A DNA stretch of 64,000 bases from UMGS1649 sp045604405 (GCA_045604405.1 JAZUNZ010000047.1:1-64000); one strand, 5' to 3'. Shown: positions 8,285 to 17,800, counted from the stretch's first letter. Notes: generated by a model not told the origin, from the sequence alone. A program made the numbers and translations.

Positions 8285-8313
8285 TTGTATTTTATACTTA
8301 ACTGTGGTAAAAT
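8285..8313 (+). promoter_or_regulatory. Promoter for rsmI-rnhB
   Basis: TTGTAT (8285-8290) and TAAAAT (8308-8313) are 17 bases apart, with TGG directly before the -10. It lies ten bases beyond the IS200 right end. Confidence 0.5.
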
Positions 8314-8336
8314 ACATTTAAATTTTGGAGGGTATT

Positions 8337-9188
8337 GTGGAAAAAGGAAAGATTTATTTGGTGGGAACACCTATAGGTAATTTAAAAGATATTACATTAA
8401 GAGCAATAGAAACGTTAAAGATGGTAGATATAATTTTGGCAGAGGATACTAGGCAAACATTGAAATTATTGAATCATTTACAAATATCTAAGCCCATGAT
8501 AAGTTATCACAGACATAATGAGGAGAATAAGATTGGTGAAGTAAAAAGCCTTTTAGATGAGGGTAAAAAAATAGCTCTTGTATCTGATGCAGGCATGCCT
8601 AGAATATCTGATCCAGGCGAAGCACTAGTTGAGACTTTAATAGATGAAGGATACGCTATAGAAGTAATTCCGGGAGTTACAGCTGTAACAACAGCTATAG
8701 CATATACTAATTTTGATTCGTCAACGTTTGTATTTGAAGGCTTCTTGCCAATGAGACCAACAAGAAGAAGAGAAAAACTAGAAAAATTAAAATACGAAAC
8801 AAGAACGATAGTATTTTATGAAGCTCCACACAAGTTGCTGGCTACTTTAAAAGATTTATATAAGTTCCTAGGAGAAAGGCAAATTTGTGTTGCAAGAGAA
8901 CTTACAAAACTTCATGAAGAATGTAGATATTCTACTTTAAGTAAACAAATAGATATTGTATCTGATGAGGGAATAAAAGGTGAAATAGTATTAATTGTAA
9001 AAGGCAATGAATTAGGAGACGAAGAGAAGAAAAAGCAAGAAGACGAGGCGTTAGGATTGGATGCTCTTTCAGATAAGCAATTAGTAGAAAGATACATAGA
9101 AGGTGGAATGAGTAAAAAAGATGCTATTAAAAAAGTAGCTAAAGAACGTGGTAAAAATAAAAATGAAGTGTATATGGAGTGTGTTTAA
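8337..9188 (+). CDS. rsmI: 16S rRNA (cytidine1402-2'-O)-methyltransferase RsmI
   Basis: This tetrapyrrole-methylase-fold enzyme 2'-O-methylates C1402 of 16S rRNA with SAM. It has the characteristic IYLVGTPIGNLKDIT start, LAEDTRQT, SDAGMPRISDPG and the PG(V)TA loop. The GTG at 8337 is chosen because GGAGGG lies six bases upstream; an in-frame TTG at 8325 overlaps that ribosome site. A C-terminal helical region (DKQLVERYIEGGMSKKDAIK) is typical of Firmicutes members. It is coupled to rnhB. Confidence 0.95.
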   Translation: MEKGKIYLVGTPIGNLKDITLRAIETLKMVDIILAEDTRQTLKLLNHLQISKPMISYHRHNEENKIGEVKSLLDEGKKIALVSDAGMPRISDPGEALVETLIDEGYAIEVIPGVTAVTTAIAYTNFDSSTFVFEGFLPMRPTRRREKLEKLKYETRTIVFYEAPHKLLATLKDLYKFLGERQICVARELTKLHEECRYSTLSKQIDIVSDEGIKGEIVLIVKGNELGDEEKKKQEDEALGLDALSDKQLVERYIEGGMSKKDAIKKVAKERGKNKNEVYMECV

Positions 9189-9811
9189 TGAAAGAAACAG
9201 AAGAACAAAGATTAGATAAAATGTTAGAGTATGAGAAAGATTTGTATTCTAAAGGATATGAGTACATATGTGGGATAGATGAAGCAGGGCGAGGACCATT
9301 ATGTGGACCAGTTGTTGCTGCTGCAGTTATACTTAAAAAAGGAGATAAAATAGAAGGAGTAAATGACTCTAAAAAGCTATCTGAAAAAAAAAGAGAAGAA
9401 GTTTTTGAACGCATTAAAGAAAGAGCCGTAGCGTATTCTGTGGGGATTGTAGATGAGAAGACAATAGATGAGATAAACATACTTGAAGCGACAAGACTTG
9501 CTATGAAAAAAGCAGTAGAAGGATTAAAACAAAAAGCAGATTATGCGCTGGTTGACGCTGAAAAGAAGGTTTCAATAGATATTCCTTACACTCCAATCAT
9601 AAAAGGAGATGCGTTAAGTGAGTCTATAGCCGCAGCCTCGATAATTGCAAAAGTTACAAGAGATAGAATGGTGATTCAGTTAGATGAAAAGTATCCAGAG
9701 TATAACTTTGCTAAGAACAAAGGCTATGGCACAAAAGAGCATACAGAGGCAATTAAAAAATATGGATTATGTGATGTGCACAGAAGAAGTTTTTGTAAAA
9801 AGTTTATATAG
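9188..9811 (+). CDS. rnhB: Ribonuclease HII
   Basis: This removes RNA from RNA-DNA hybrids and single ribonucleotides from DNA. The conserved GIDEAGRGPLCGPVVAAAV supplies the first two acidic metal ligands, with later ones at LVDA and the SIAAASIIAKVTRD segment. The ATG at 9188 shares the TAATG junction with the rsmI stop, so translational coupling is likely. Length 207 aa is normal. Confidence 0.96.
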   Translation: MKETEEQRLDKMLEYEKDLYSKGYEYICGIDEAGRGPLCGPVVAAAVILKKGDKIEGVNDSKKLSEKKREEVFERIKERAVAYSVGIVDEKTIDEINILEATRLAMKKAVEGLKQKADYALVDAEKKVSIDIPYTPIIKGDALSESIAAASIIAKVTRDRMVIQLDEKYPEYNFAKNKGYGTKEHTEAIKKYGLCDVHRRSFCKKFI

Positions 9812-9908
9812 TAAATAAAAGTACAAAAGAGTTAGAAAATATAGTATAATACAAATAGTAAAATGTAAAGGAATACTTTGAAATTATTAAGATGAAGGAG
9901 AAAAAACT

Positions 9909-11099
9909 ATGATAGAAGATGATAAAAAAAGTTTTTTTAAGAACAAGATAATAAAAGCAATTTTCAAAATTGTATTAACAGTTTCAGTATTATATATAAG
10001 TTTTTTAATAGGAATTTATTTGATTTTAATTTGCAGTGCAGAACAAATTATTGATCCATTAAGTATATGTAGTGTTTTAATATTACCAGGATTATTATTA
10101 CCGCTTATATACATTAAAAATAAGAAGAAAGTTTTTAAAGCTTGGAGTATTTTTGTTATTATATTTATAATTGCTATCGGGATAAATATAGCTGTACTTA
10201 AATATGATGAGAAGATTACTATAAATACTAGTCCTAATATTCAGACAGAAGAATATTTACCTTTTACAGAAAATTCAAAAATAGTAAAACTTGGTTATGA
10301 AGCAAGTTTGAAATTAAATACTGACTTGCCGATTGTAGATGGAGCAGCTGCAGTATTTCCGGTATATTCGGCTTTTGTAAATGCCACATATCCAAATACT
10401 ACTAAATTGTATGATGGGATTTTTGAATATAACAATACAGTCGGGGGGTATAAACTACTAGGAGAGAAACTAACAGACGTATTTTTCGGTGCATATCCTT
10501 CACAAGAACAAATAGATGCTGCAACAAGTAAAGGAACAGAATTTGAATATACTAAAATAGGAACGGAAGCATTTGTGTTTTTTATTCATAAAGACAATCC
10601 AATAGATAGCTTAACAACAGAGCAAATTCAAAATATTTATACTGGAGAAATAACAAACTGGAAAGAACTTGGAGGAAAAAATGAAGAAATTGTTGCTTTT
10701 CAAAGAAACGAGGGAAGTGGAAGTCAAAGTATGTTAATTCGTTTTATGGATGGCAAAAAAATAATGAAGGCTCCAACGGAACAAGTAAACAATTTTATGT
10801 CTGGAATTATAGAACAGGTTTCTAATTACAGAAATAAAACAAATTCAATAGGATTTTCATTTAGATATTACCTAGAAGGTATTATAAAAAATCCAGATAT
10901 AAAGATGGTAAGCATAGACGGGGTTGCGCCAACAGTAGAAAATATTAAAAATGGAAAGTATCCAATTACCACCCCATTATATGCAGTAACATACAAAAAT
11001 AATCCAAATCCAAATGTTGAAAAATTATTAAAATGGATTTTATCTAAAGAAGGACAAGAAATAATAGAGAAAACAGGTTATGTTGGAATAAAACAATGA
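9909..11099 (+). CDS. Membrane-anchored phosphate-binding (PstS-like) protein
   Basis: The first about 110 residues hold three hydrophobic segments (near 18-42, 50-66 and 75-97) instead of a simple lipoprotein signal. Residues about 130-396 form a PstS-like periplasmic-binding-protein fold: DGAAAVFPVYSAF, a TEAFVFFIHKDNP strand, LTTEQIQNIYTGEITNWKELGG, and the anion-binding RNEGSGSQ. A role in phosphate or anion sensing or capture at the outer membrane face is inferred. No pst transporter genes are adjacent, so transport may not be its job. Confidence 0.75.
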   Translation: MIEDDKKSFFKNKIIKAIFKIVLTVSVLYISFLIGIYLILICSAEQIIDPLSICSVLILPGLLLPLIYIKNKKKVFKAWSIFVIIFIIAIGINIAVLKYDEKITINTSPNIQTEEYLPFTENSKIVKLGYEASLKLNTDLPIVDGAAAVFPVYSAFVNATYPNTTKLYDGIFEYNNTVGGYKLLGEKLTDVFFGAYPSQEQIDAATSKGTEFEYTKIGTEAFVFFIHKDNPIDSLTTEQIQNIYTGEITNWKELGGKNEEIVAFQRNEGSGSQSMLIRFMDGKKIMKAPTEQVNNFMSGIIEQVSNYRNKTNSIGFSFRYYLEGIIKNPDIKMVSIDGVAPTVENIKNGKYPITTPLYAVTYKNNPNPNVEKLLKWILSKEGQEIIEKTGYVGIKQ

Positions 11100-11245
11100 A
11101 AAAATTGACAAACACAGATAAAGTAACAGAATTTAGTACTGTTACTTTTAATTTTTATAAAAGCATAAAACAAAAAAATACATCAAGGGTTGCTATAACA
11201 ATAACTGAAAAAGGCGTTGATGTTCAAGTGGCAAAAACGTTGTAA
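11096..11245 (+). CDS. Possible 49-aa ORF overlapping the upstream stop
   Basis: An ATG overlaps the TGA of the PstS-like gene and opens 49 codons. The frame contains a perfect stem-loop with a T-rich tail (11121-11155), which looks like that gene's terminator, so translation is doubtful. The predicted peptide is basic and has no recognised family. It could be a degraded C-terminal fragment. Nothing else is visible between here and the next gene, apart from A/T-rich promoter-like DNA. Confidence 0.2.
   Translation: MKKLTNTDKVTEFSTVTFNFYKSIKQKNTSRVAITITEKGVDVQVAKTL
11121..11155 (+). terminator. Intrinsic terminator after the PstS-like gene
   Basis: AAAGTAACAG (11121-11130) pairs perfectly with CTGTTACTTT (11140-11149), followed by TAATTTTT. 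Confidence 0.7.
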
Positions 11246-11412
11246 GCTATAATACAGCTGTACAACAGATATATTGTTATAATATAGATGAAAAGATATA
11301 GATAATTAAATTCATCTGTATCTTTTTTGTATGGGAAAAATTATGTAGAACATATACTTGTATAATATGTAGAATTATGGTATAATTCAGCTATTAAATG
11401 TAGGTGTAAAAG

Positions 11413-12663
11413 TTGAAAAGAAGTAGAATTATTTGTAGTATAGTTACAGTAATATATGTAATAGTGTCAGTAGCGTTAATACTGATACTTTTAAAAAGCA
11501 ATATGTATGTTAAAAGCAGTGTACCAACGTATTTAAAAGCGGTATATGTGGCAATGTTTGCGCTTTGCACATTTTTATATGCTGGTGTAAAAACAAGACT
11601 AGCTAAAAAGCTAACAAACAAGGCTCTTAGCATAACAATTTCAAAAATATATTATTATATATATTTGGCGGTAATTGCCTTTGTGTCTAAGTTTGCCATG
11701 GCATACATTTTGAGGGAAACACCTGTAACCCCAATTATTCCTGGGTTTAGTTCGGGTCTGGGGTCATATATAAATTATGGCTTGGGACTACTTGTAGACA
11801 ACCAATTTTACGCAAATGCAATTGTTAATTCTATACTTGCGTTTGCATCTTGTGTAGTTATTAAGAAGATACTACTTAATATAACGGATAACGATACAAT
11901 AGCAACGGTAGCAAGCATAATGTACTTGTTTATACCTCAATCGTTAGTATACGTTATGGAATATATAAAATACAATTATAATGTAATTTTAGTATTAATT
12001 GGAATATTTGTGTTCACAAAGATTATAGATGAGGTTAAGAACTTTGGTAAAAAGAATAATAAATATCTAATATATGCACTTATATTAGGTGCGATACAAT
12101 CGCTAGATGTCATATTTGGTGGCTCTTATGTATTATGGATATGTATGATGCTAATTACGACTTTAGCTGCTACATATGTAGATACAGTGCATATACATAT
12201 AAATTTTAAAGAAAAATTACATTATAAATTGAAAAGAATTGCGGAAAAAATAGAAAGAATAAACATTTCTAAGCTTATATGTGTATCATTAATAGCTTTA
12301 GTAATAGCTGGTATAACAACGCTAGTTTGTGCTATTGTAACAACTTCAAGTAACTACAAAATATTTAATGTTGAAAACGCGTCAAATATACTTATGCATT
12401 CTAGAAACTATTATTTAGTACTTGTTATATTTGCATTAGTATTTGAAATAATTGGTGTATTATTAAAAAGAGAGCTAGATATTAAAATGTTTAACATAAA
12501 AGTTTCTATGATAACAATTGCTATTATATCATTCTTTATGGTAGATAGCATTTATGCATCAGCACTTTTTGATACACTACTTGCATTAACAGTTATAACT
12601 AACGCTTGCAATATCTGTTACAACAGAGAAGAAAGAATAAAATTATTAAAAGATAAAAATTAA
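11413..12663 (+). CDS. Polytopic membrane protein, 416 aa
   Basis: The gene starts at TTG with TAGGTG seven bases upstream. The product has about ten hydrophobic helices across its length and a basic cytoplasmic-looking loop near residues 255-285. A loop after the third helix (RETPVTPIIPGFSSGLG) and the general layout resemble GT-C type glycosyltransferases, but I see no acidic catalytic pair, so the function is left open. It lies 16 bases before dnaG, so the two may be co-transcribed. Confidence 0.65.
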   Translation: MKRSRIICSIVTVIYVIVSVALILILLKSNMYVKSSVPTYLKAVYVAMFALCTFLYAGVKTRLAKKLTNKALSITISKIYYYIYLAVIAFVSKFAMAYILRETPVTPIIPGFSSGLGSYINYGLGLLVDNQFYANAIVNSILAFASCVVIKKILLNITDNDTIATVASIMYLFIPQSLVYVMEYIKYNYNVILVLIGIFVFTKIIDEVKNFGKKNNKYLIYALILGAIQSLDVIFGGSYVLWICMMLITTLAATYVDTVHIHINFKEKLHYKLKRIAEKIERINISKLICVSLIALVIAGITTLVCAIVTTSSNYKIFNVENASNILMHSRNYYLVLVIFALVFEIIGVLLKRELDIKMFNIKVSMITIAIISFFMVDSIYASALFDTLLALTVITNACNICYNREERIKLLKDKN

Positions 12664-12679
12664 AATCAAGGAGGAGAAA

Positions 12680-14473
12680 ATGGCATACTATTCAGAAGAT
12701 TTATTAGATGAAATCTTAGCATCAACAGATATAGTTGAAGTTATAAATGAATATGTACCACTGAAAAGAAGAGGAGCAAACTATCTTGGATTGTGTCCCT
12801 TCCATAAAGAAAAAACTCCTTCTTTTACTGTGTCGCCAGACAAACAAATATATAAATGCTTTGGATGTGGACAAGGAGGATCAGTTGTACAGTTTATATC
12901 TAAACTGGAAAATTTAGATTTTAAAGAAACATTAGAACACTTAGCAGAAAGAGCAAATATTGACCTTGAAAAATACGAAGTAAATGGAGGTTTTAAAGAC
13001 GGTAAGAAAGAAATAAAAGACACAATAGAAAGAATAAACAAAGCCACAGCCAGATATTTTTATGAGGCACTCGCAGAACAACTTAAAGAGGGAAATAGCC
13101 CATTAAAAGCATATTTAATAAAAAGGCAATTAGATAAAAATACTATTGTAAGGTTTGGGCTAGGATTTGGCTCAAAGAAAAGTGAAACACTAGTACAGCA
13201 TTTAACAAAATTAGGATATAACAAAGATGAAATATTATCTGCAGGAGTTGTATCTAAAAACATGAGAGGGGAAATATACGAAAATTTTGCCTCAAGACTA
13301 ATATTTCCAATCCTAGATACAAGAGAAAGAGTAATAGGATTTGGGGGAAGGGTTTTAGATAAATCTTTGCCTAAATATGTAAATTCGCCAGAAAATGCTC
13401 TGTATCACAAGGGGAGTAATTTGTATGGCTTAAACGTAGCAAAAAAAGAGAAATTAAGTGAAATAATAATAGTTGAAGGGTACATGGATACAGTGGCGCT
13501 TCACAAATCTGGTATAACAAATGCTGTAGCAAGCCTTGGTACTGCTCTTACAGAACGTCAAGCGAAACTTATTAAGAAATATGCACCAACTGTAGTTATT
13601 TCATATGATCAAGATGGAGCGGGACAAGCAGCTACATTACGTGCAATAGATATATTAGGTAAAGAGGATTTAAAGGTAAAAGTATTAAAATTAGACCGTG
13701 ATGATGTAAAAGATCCAGATGAGTATATAAACAAATATGGAAAAGAACATTTTGAAGAATGCGTTAAAAACAGCGTGTCTGCTGTAGAATACAAAATTTC
13801 AAGATTAGAGGGACTTCTAAATAAAGACGATTTCCATGAAAAAGTGGAATTTTTAACTAGAGTTGCACAGATTTTAGCAGGTCTTAAAAATGACATAGAG
13901 CAAGAAATGTATTTAGATCTTGTATCTAAGAAATATAACGTAAGTAGAGATGCCATTAAATCTGAAATAGATAAGAGAACTAAAAAAGAAGTTAAAAGAG
14001 AAAACAAAATACAACTAAATGAAAAAACAAGTCAAGGCACAGTGACCTTAAGAAAAAAACAGGAAGAGTACATAATTTCATTAATATTTACAAAAGATAA
14101 AAAGGTAATTAATAATGTCTTTGAAAGGTTTAATGAAAGTGATTTTGAATATGATGATACAAGACAACTGTTTGAAACATTGAAAGAATTAAATAGTAAA
14201 GAGGATTTATCTAAAATAAATTTATTAACTAAATTTAATGAGGATGAAAGTGTAAATGTAAATTTAATTACAGAAATTTTAGCAATTGACATGTCTCAAT
14301 TTGATAAAGAAAAACTTTATACAGAACTAGATAATATATTTAAAAAGTATTATTACCAGAAAAGAAGGGCAGAGATACTAGGAAGATTAAGCCAGCAAAT
14401 ATCTTTAGATGAAAAACAAATGCTTGAAATAGAATTAGGCCAAATATTATTAAAAATGGCAAAAATAAAATAA
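12680..14473 (+). CDS. dnaG: DNA primase DnaG
   Basis: This synthesises RNA primers for replication. The zinc-binding domain is intact (CPFHKEKTPSFTVSPD and CFGCGQGG, about residues 38-66). The TOPRIM core is at about 255-340, with the VEGYMD motif, DQDGAG and the later acidic stretch. The C-terminal helicase-binding region is diverged, as usual. Length 597 aa is normal. AAGGAGGAG lies before the ATG. The dnaG-rpoD order is the conserved macromolecular synthesis arrangement. Confidence 0.97.
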   Translation: MAYYSEDLLDEILASTDIVEVINEYVPLKRRGANYLGLCPFHKEKTPSFTVSPDKQIYKCFGCGQGGSVVQFISKLENLDFKETLEHLAERANIDLEKYEVNGGFKDGKKEIKDTIERINKATARYFYEALAEQLKEGNSPLKAYLIKRQLDKNTIVRFGLGFGSKKSETLVQHLTKLGYNKDEILSAGVVSKNMRGEIYENFASRLIFPILDTRERVIGFGGRVLDKSLPKYVNSPENALYHKGSNLYGLNVAKKEKLSEIIIVEGYMDTVALHKSGITNAVASLGTALTERQAKLIKKYAPTVVISYDQDGAGQAATLRAIDILGKEDLKVKVLKLDRDDVKDPDEYINKYGKEHFEECVKNSVSAVEYKISRLEGLLNKDDFHEKVEFLTRVAQILAGLKNDIEQEMYLDLVSKKYNVSRDAIKSEIDKRTKKEVKRENKIQLNEKTSQGTVTLRKKQEEYIISLIFTKDKKVINNVFERFNESDFEYDDTRQLFETLKELNSKEDLSKINLLTKFNEDESVNVNLITEILAIDMSQFDKEKLYTELDNIFKKYYYQKRRAEILGRLSQQISLDEKQMLEIELGQILLKMAKIK

Positions 14474-14544
14474 ATATTTTCAAAAGTGTTGTAATTATTT
14501 GAGGGATGTTGTATAAATAATACATTGGGGAGAGTATAATATAT

Positions 14545-15849
14545 ATGAGTAAAAAAATAGAAAAAGAAGGAATTGAAGAAATGGTGGAAGAAAAAAACAC
14601 TAAAAAGAAGTCTACTAAGGCTAAAGAACAAGTAAAAAATGAAAAACAAGTCGCTATGGAACAATTTGTAGAAACAGCTAAAGAGAAAAAAGAATTTACA
14701 TATAAAGAGATAGTAGATTTTATGTCAGAAAAAAATCTTACCCCAGAGGAACTTGATGAACTATATAAAGCTTTAGAAGCTGCTGGAGTAGAAATGGCTT
14801 CAGAAGACAAAAAAGATGAAGTTTTAGAGCATGAAGAAGATGATGACGATGACGATATAAAAGCGGGAATAATAGATAAGCTTGCAACAAGCGGAGATGC
14901 CGCAAATTCAGTTGCAGAATTAGATATTGAACCAAACTTAGAAGATATAAGTGAAATTGAAAAAAATATTTTGCTAGAAGATATGAACGATTTTTCGTTT
15001 ATAGATAGCATTAGTGTCGACGATCCTGTAAGAATGTTCTTAAAGGAAATAGGAAAGATACAACTATTATCTTTAGAAGAAGAAGCGGAACTTGCGGATA
15101 AAATGGTAAGCGGAGACAAAAAAGCAAAGCAAAAATTAGTTGAATCTAACCTAAGACTAGTTGTAAGTATAGCAAAAAGATATATTGGACGTGGAATGCA
15201 CTTCTTAGATTTAATACAAGAAGGAAATCTAGGACTTATTAAAGCAGTAGATAAGTTTGATCCGACTAAAGGATATAAATTTAGTACTTATGCAACATGG
15301 TGGATAAGACAAGCAATAACTCGTGCAATAGCTGACCAAGCAAGAACTATAAGAATACCAGTACATATGGTTGAAACTATAAATCGTCTTATGAGAAACT
15401 CAAGACACTTGCTACAAACTTTAGGTAGAGAACCAACTCCTGAAGAAATAGCAGCCGAGATGGAAATACCAGTAGAGAAGGTAAGAGATATTTTAAAAAT
15501 TTCTCAAGATCCAATATCTTTAGAAACTCCTGTAGGAGAAGAAGATGATAGCAGTGTTGGGAATTTCATCCCGGATGATGATGCGCCATCTCCATCTGAC
15601 CAGGCAGCAGACGTGCTTTTAAAAGAACAAATAGAGGAAGTAATGGAAACATTAACTCCAAGAGAAGCAAGAGTGCTTAGATTAAGATTTGGACTAGAAG
15701 ATGGAAGAACTAGAACTCTAGAAGAAGTAGGCCGTGAGTTCATGGTAACTAGAGAGAGAATAAGACAAATAGAAGCTAAAGCTTTAAGAAAATTAAGACA
15801 TCCATCAAGAAGTAAAAAACTTAAAGACTTTATGAGCACAGATAAATAG
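14545..15849 (+). CDS. rpoD: RNA polymerase primary sigma factor RpoD/SigA
   Basis: Region 2 is fully kept (VESNLRLVVSIAKRYIGRG, FLDLIQEGNLGLIKAVDKFD, YATWWIRQAITRA). Region 3 carries HMVETINRL. Region 4 has the -35-binding helix-turn-helix (RTLEEVGREFMVTRERIRQIEAKALRKLRH). The N-terminal 130 residues are acidic and lysine-rich with a poly-Asp/Glu stretch, longer than the Bacillus SigA leader. Promoter-like sequence precedes it, besides read-through from dnaG. Confidence 0.97.
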   Translation: MSKKIEKEGIEEMVEEKNTKKKSTKAKEQVKNEKQVAMEQFVETAKEKKEFTYKEIVDFMSEKNLTPEELDELYKALEAAGVEMASEDKKDEVLEHEEDDDDDDIKAGIIDKLATSGDAANSVAELDIEPNLEDISEIEKNILLEDMNDFSFIDSISVDDPVRMFLKEIGKIQLLSLEEEAELADKMVSGDKKAKQKLVESNLRLVVSIAKRYIGRGMHFLDLIQEGNLGLIKAVDKFDPTKGYKFSTYATWWIRQAITRAIADQARTIRIPVHMVETINRLMRNSRHLLQTLGREPTPEEIAAEMEIPVEKVRDILKISQDPISLETPVGEEDDSSVGNFIPDDDAPSPSDQAADVLLKEQIEEVMETLTPREARVLRLRFGLEDGRTRTLEEVGREFMVTRERIRQIEAKALRKLRHPSRSKKLKDFMSTDK

Positions 15850-15892
15850 TATAAAAATATTATAAAAAATAAATATAATAATACAATAAAAC

Positions 15893-15930
15893 AAAAAATA
15901 GCGGAAAGTATTTACTTTCCGTTATTTTTT
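15893..15930. terminator. Bidirectional terminator after rpoD
   Basis: GCGGAAAG pairs with CTTTCCGT around a short loop, with A and T runs on the two sides. It serves rpoD and the convergent gene at 15934. Confidence 0.8.
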
Positions 15931-15933
15931 GTT

Positions 15934-16515
15934 TTAGGGGAGCTTAGCCATAAGTCTATTTAACTGGAAGCGATATTCCTCTTCAGTCAAAATAGTTTCA
16001 TGCTTATCATCACATCCCATACTGTGAATCAATATCTTTCCTTTGAATTTAGGAAGGACGAGATCTCTGAATATAAAATTATCTTCAAAGAGCCTGTCGT
16101 ACGCTGTTGTAATAAGAGAAGTGTATTCTTCCGAGTCTCTTACAATAGCTTTACCATTCCAGTAAAGAAGACCATCCTCGCGCCAATCATGAAGTGAAAA
16201 TTTTAGCTTCCATGCAAGGTAGCCTGAGTAATTCTCACAGATATACTTTTGGTGCTTAGGATCTTGCACACGTAAAGACTGGAGAAAGGATTCCATTGAC
16301 AGACAGTGTGTCTTATCTTCTTCGCAAGTATAAAAAAGGAATTTATGAGGAAACAGATTAGAAAGAGCGCTAGAAGTAGTATCTTTATAACCGATGTCGA
16401 TAGTGTCTTCCAGACTGTTCCAGCCGCATTCACAGACGTAATGAGTATTCATACACATCTTTGCGTCTTTACCACATAAAGGACATTTGATTACGGGCTT
16501 TGAAGTTGAATACAT
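15934..16515 (-). CDS. Zinc-ribbon protein with a NADAR-like domain
   Basis: Residues 9-35 form a zinc ribbon (CPLCGKDAKMC with CECGW). The rest resembles the NADAR/YbiA fold: an LSNLFPHKF start, a CLSMESFLQSLR helix in the place of the family's EH-Q helix, a YSGYLAWK segment, W-R-E, then an FRDLVLPKFKGKILIHSMG end. NADAR proteins act on N-glycosidic or ADP-ribosyl substrates. This assignment is from pattern memory only; a wholly different fold is possible. It lies 36 bases downstream of a lipoprotein gene on the same strand. Confidence 0.5.
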   Translation of the reverse strand: MYSTSKPVIKCPLCGKDAKMCMNTHYVCECGWNSLEDTIDIGYKDTTSSALSNLFPHKFLFYTCEEDKTHCLSMESFLQSLRVQDPKHQKYICENYSGYLAWKLKFSLHDWREDGLLYWNGKAIVRDSEEYTSLITTAYDRLFEDNFIFRDLVLPKFKGKILIHSMGCDDKHETILTEEEYRFQLNRLMAKLP

Positions 16516-16551
16516 ATTTTTTACTCCTTATATAATAATTTGTTATAAGTA

Positions 16552-17250
16552 TCAAGATTGATTGCTTGTGCTTGCACTAGAGTCGGTATAAGTTGTAGGG
16601 ATGAGGAATTCATCTAGAATAGATACAACATGGAAATATTCTTCGCTAGGATATTTTATAAGAATATCATAGACGACCTGCATTTTATTAGCATACACAT
16701 TTCCATTTTCCACAAGATTTTTCTCTGTAAGTCTATAAGAGGAGAAGCCGGATGCGCCATAATCTCCGCAAACAAAGCCCCAACCCTCAATCAAGTCCTT
16801 GCTAAAGCCTTCTATAGCAAATTGATTTTGGTATTGATACTTATCTGATACAAGGAATCCATCTTGAGAATAACCGTGGAAAGAATCGTCCATAGAATCT
16901 TGAGTTAGACCATCTAACTGAGGCAGTGTGGATTTTAAAGACAGGTCTATATGAACATGTTCGATTAATATTATTGTTCCTTTAGGAGCATTTTTAACCG
17001 AAGCTGTCATATTAATAACTTTAGAGTCTGTAATTCTCCAACGATTTAAGTCATAGTCGCCTGTAGTGTATGTGGTTATAAACTCAAAATCTTCTATAAC
17101 ATGTGTTTTTTTCAAAACACTACCATTTAATGGGGTTAGAGTAGGCAAGTTTTCTTCTTTAGGTACTGTTTCGATTTCCTCATCAAGACATCCTGTCAGT
17201 GCAAAAAGTGCAACAAAAACGACCAATAAAAATGTTAAATACCGTTTCAT
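16552..17250 (-). CDS. Predicted lipoprotein, 232 aa
   Basis: A clear lipoprotein signal is present: MKRYL, a hydrophobic stretch, then the lipobox LTGC at residues 18-21. The mature part is acidic with no recognised domain. GGAGG is upstream of the ATG and an extended -10 (TGATATAAT on the minus strand near 17331-17339) lies about 80 bases further up. It probably forms an operon with the zinc-ribbon gene downstream. Both genes look somewhat more GC-rich than their neighbours by eye, suggesting transfer. Confidence 0.75.
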   Translation of the reverse strand: MKRYLTFLLVVFVALFALTGCLDEEIETVPKEENLPTLTPLNGSVLKKTHVIEDFEFITTYTTGDYDLNRWRITDSKVINMTASVKNAPKGTIILIEHVHIDLSLKSTLPQLDGLTQDSMDDSFHGYSQDGFLVSDKYQYQNQFAIEGFSKDLIEGWGFVCGDYGASGFSSYRLTEKNLVENGNVYANKMQVVYDILIKYPSEEYFHVVSILDEFLIPTTYTDSSASTSNQS

Positions 17251-17394
17251 AATATTCCTCCAAGTTTAAAAATATTAAATTTTGCCTTCATCGCTAATAA
17301 GAGATGAACTATGTTATGAACGTACAAAATATTATATCACAAGTTGTCATAATATTCAAGAAAACGTGTTTGAATATACGATGAGATTAAAAAA

Positions 17395-17781
17395 TTAAAA
17401 GATATTTACGCGATAATTTGCATATTTATTTGAGATAGTAATAGTGTTAGAGTTTTCTATTTTATCTGAAGGGATTAGATACATGGATGAATCTGCTAAA
17501 AAGACAAATAATAAGTCTACAGAAGTATTCTTAAATGTTTTGTATGTTGTGCCTTTAGTGCCACCACAACTTTTTAGGGCAACTTGGAAATGATTATATC
17601 TAGTTTTACAACCGCTAGATTTTACTTGCACCGTTTGTATAATTTTATTCTTTTAGATGATTAGGTCATAATCTTGAGTATCGTTAAGAGGGATAGATAC
17701 GGTGTAACCTTTTGAAGAAAAATATGCTATTGCCACTCCTAAAGCAGTATTACCTTTTTCTTTATTTGTAGAAAATTTAAT
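17395..17781 (-). pseudogene. PD-(D/E)XK endonuclease (group I intron-associated type), interrupted
   Basis: Read through one stop, the frame gives a product of about 128 codons resembling the PDDEXK_5 endonucleases linked to group I introns: NKEKGNTALGVAIAYFSSKG, a DYDLII strand carrying the acidic residue, then VQVKSS with the catalytic Lys. A TAA at 17653-17655 lies between the two catalytic halves, without a frame change. The expected start is ATT (17779-17781), six bases after AGGAGG, so the start is also non-standard. It lies just downstream of the intron-bearing tRNA-Tyr gene. Confidence 0.7.
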
Positions 17782-17800
17782 AAATAACCTCCTAGAAAAT

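Noticed and set aside
11096..11245. 49-codon ORF coupled to the PstS-like gene as a real gene
   Set aside because: A terminator-like hairpin with a T run lies inside it, and the peptide has no recognisable family; kept only as a low-confidence entry.
14340..15119. 259-codon reverse frame opposite rpoD
   Set aside because: It overlaps the well-supported dnaG end and rpoD start and has no family match or start signal.
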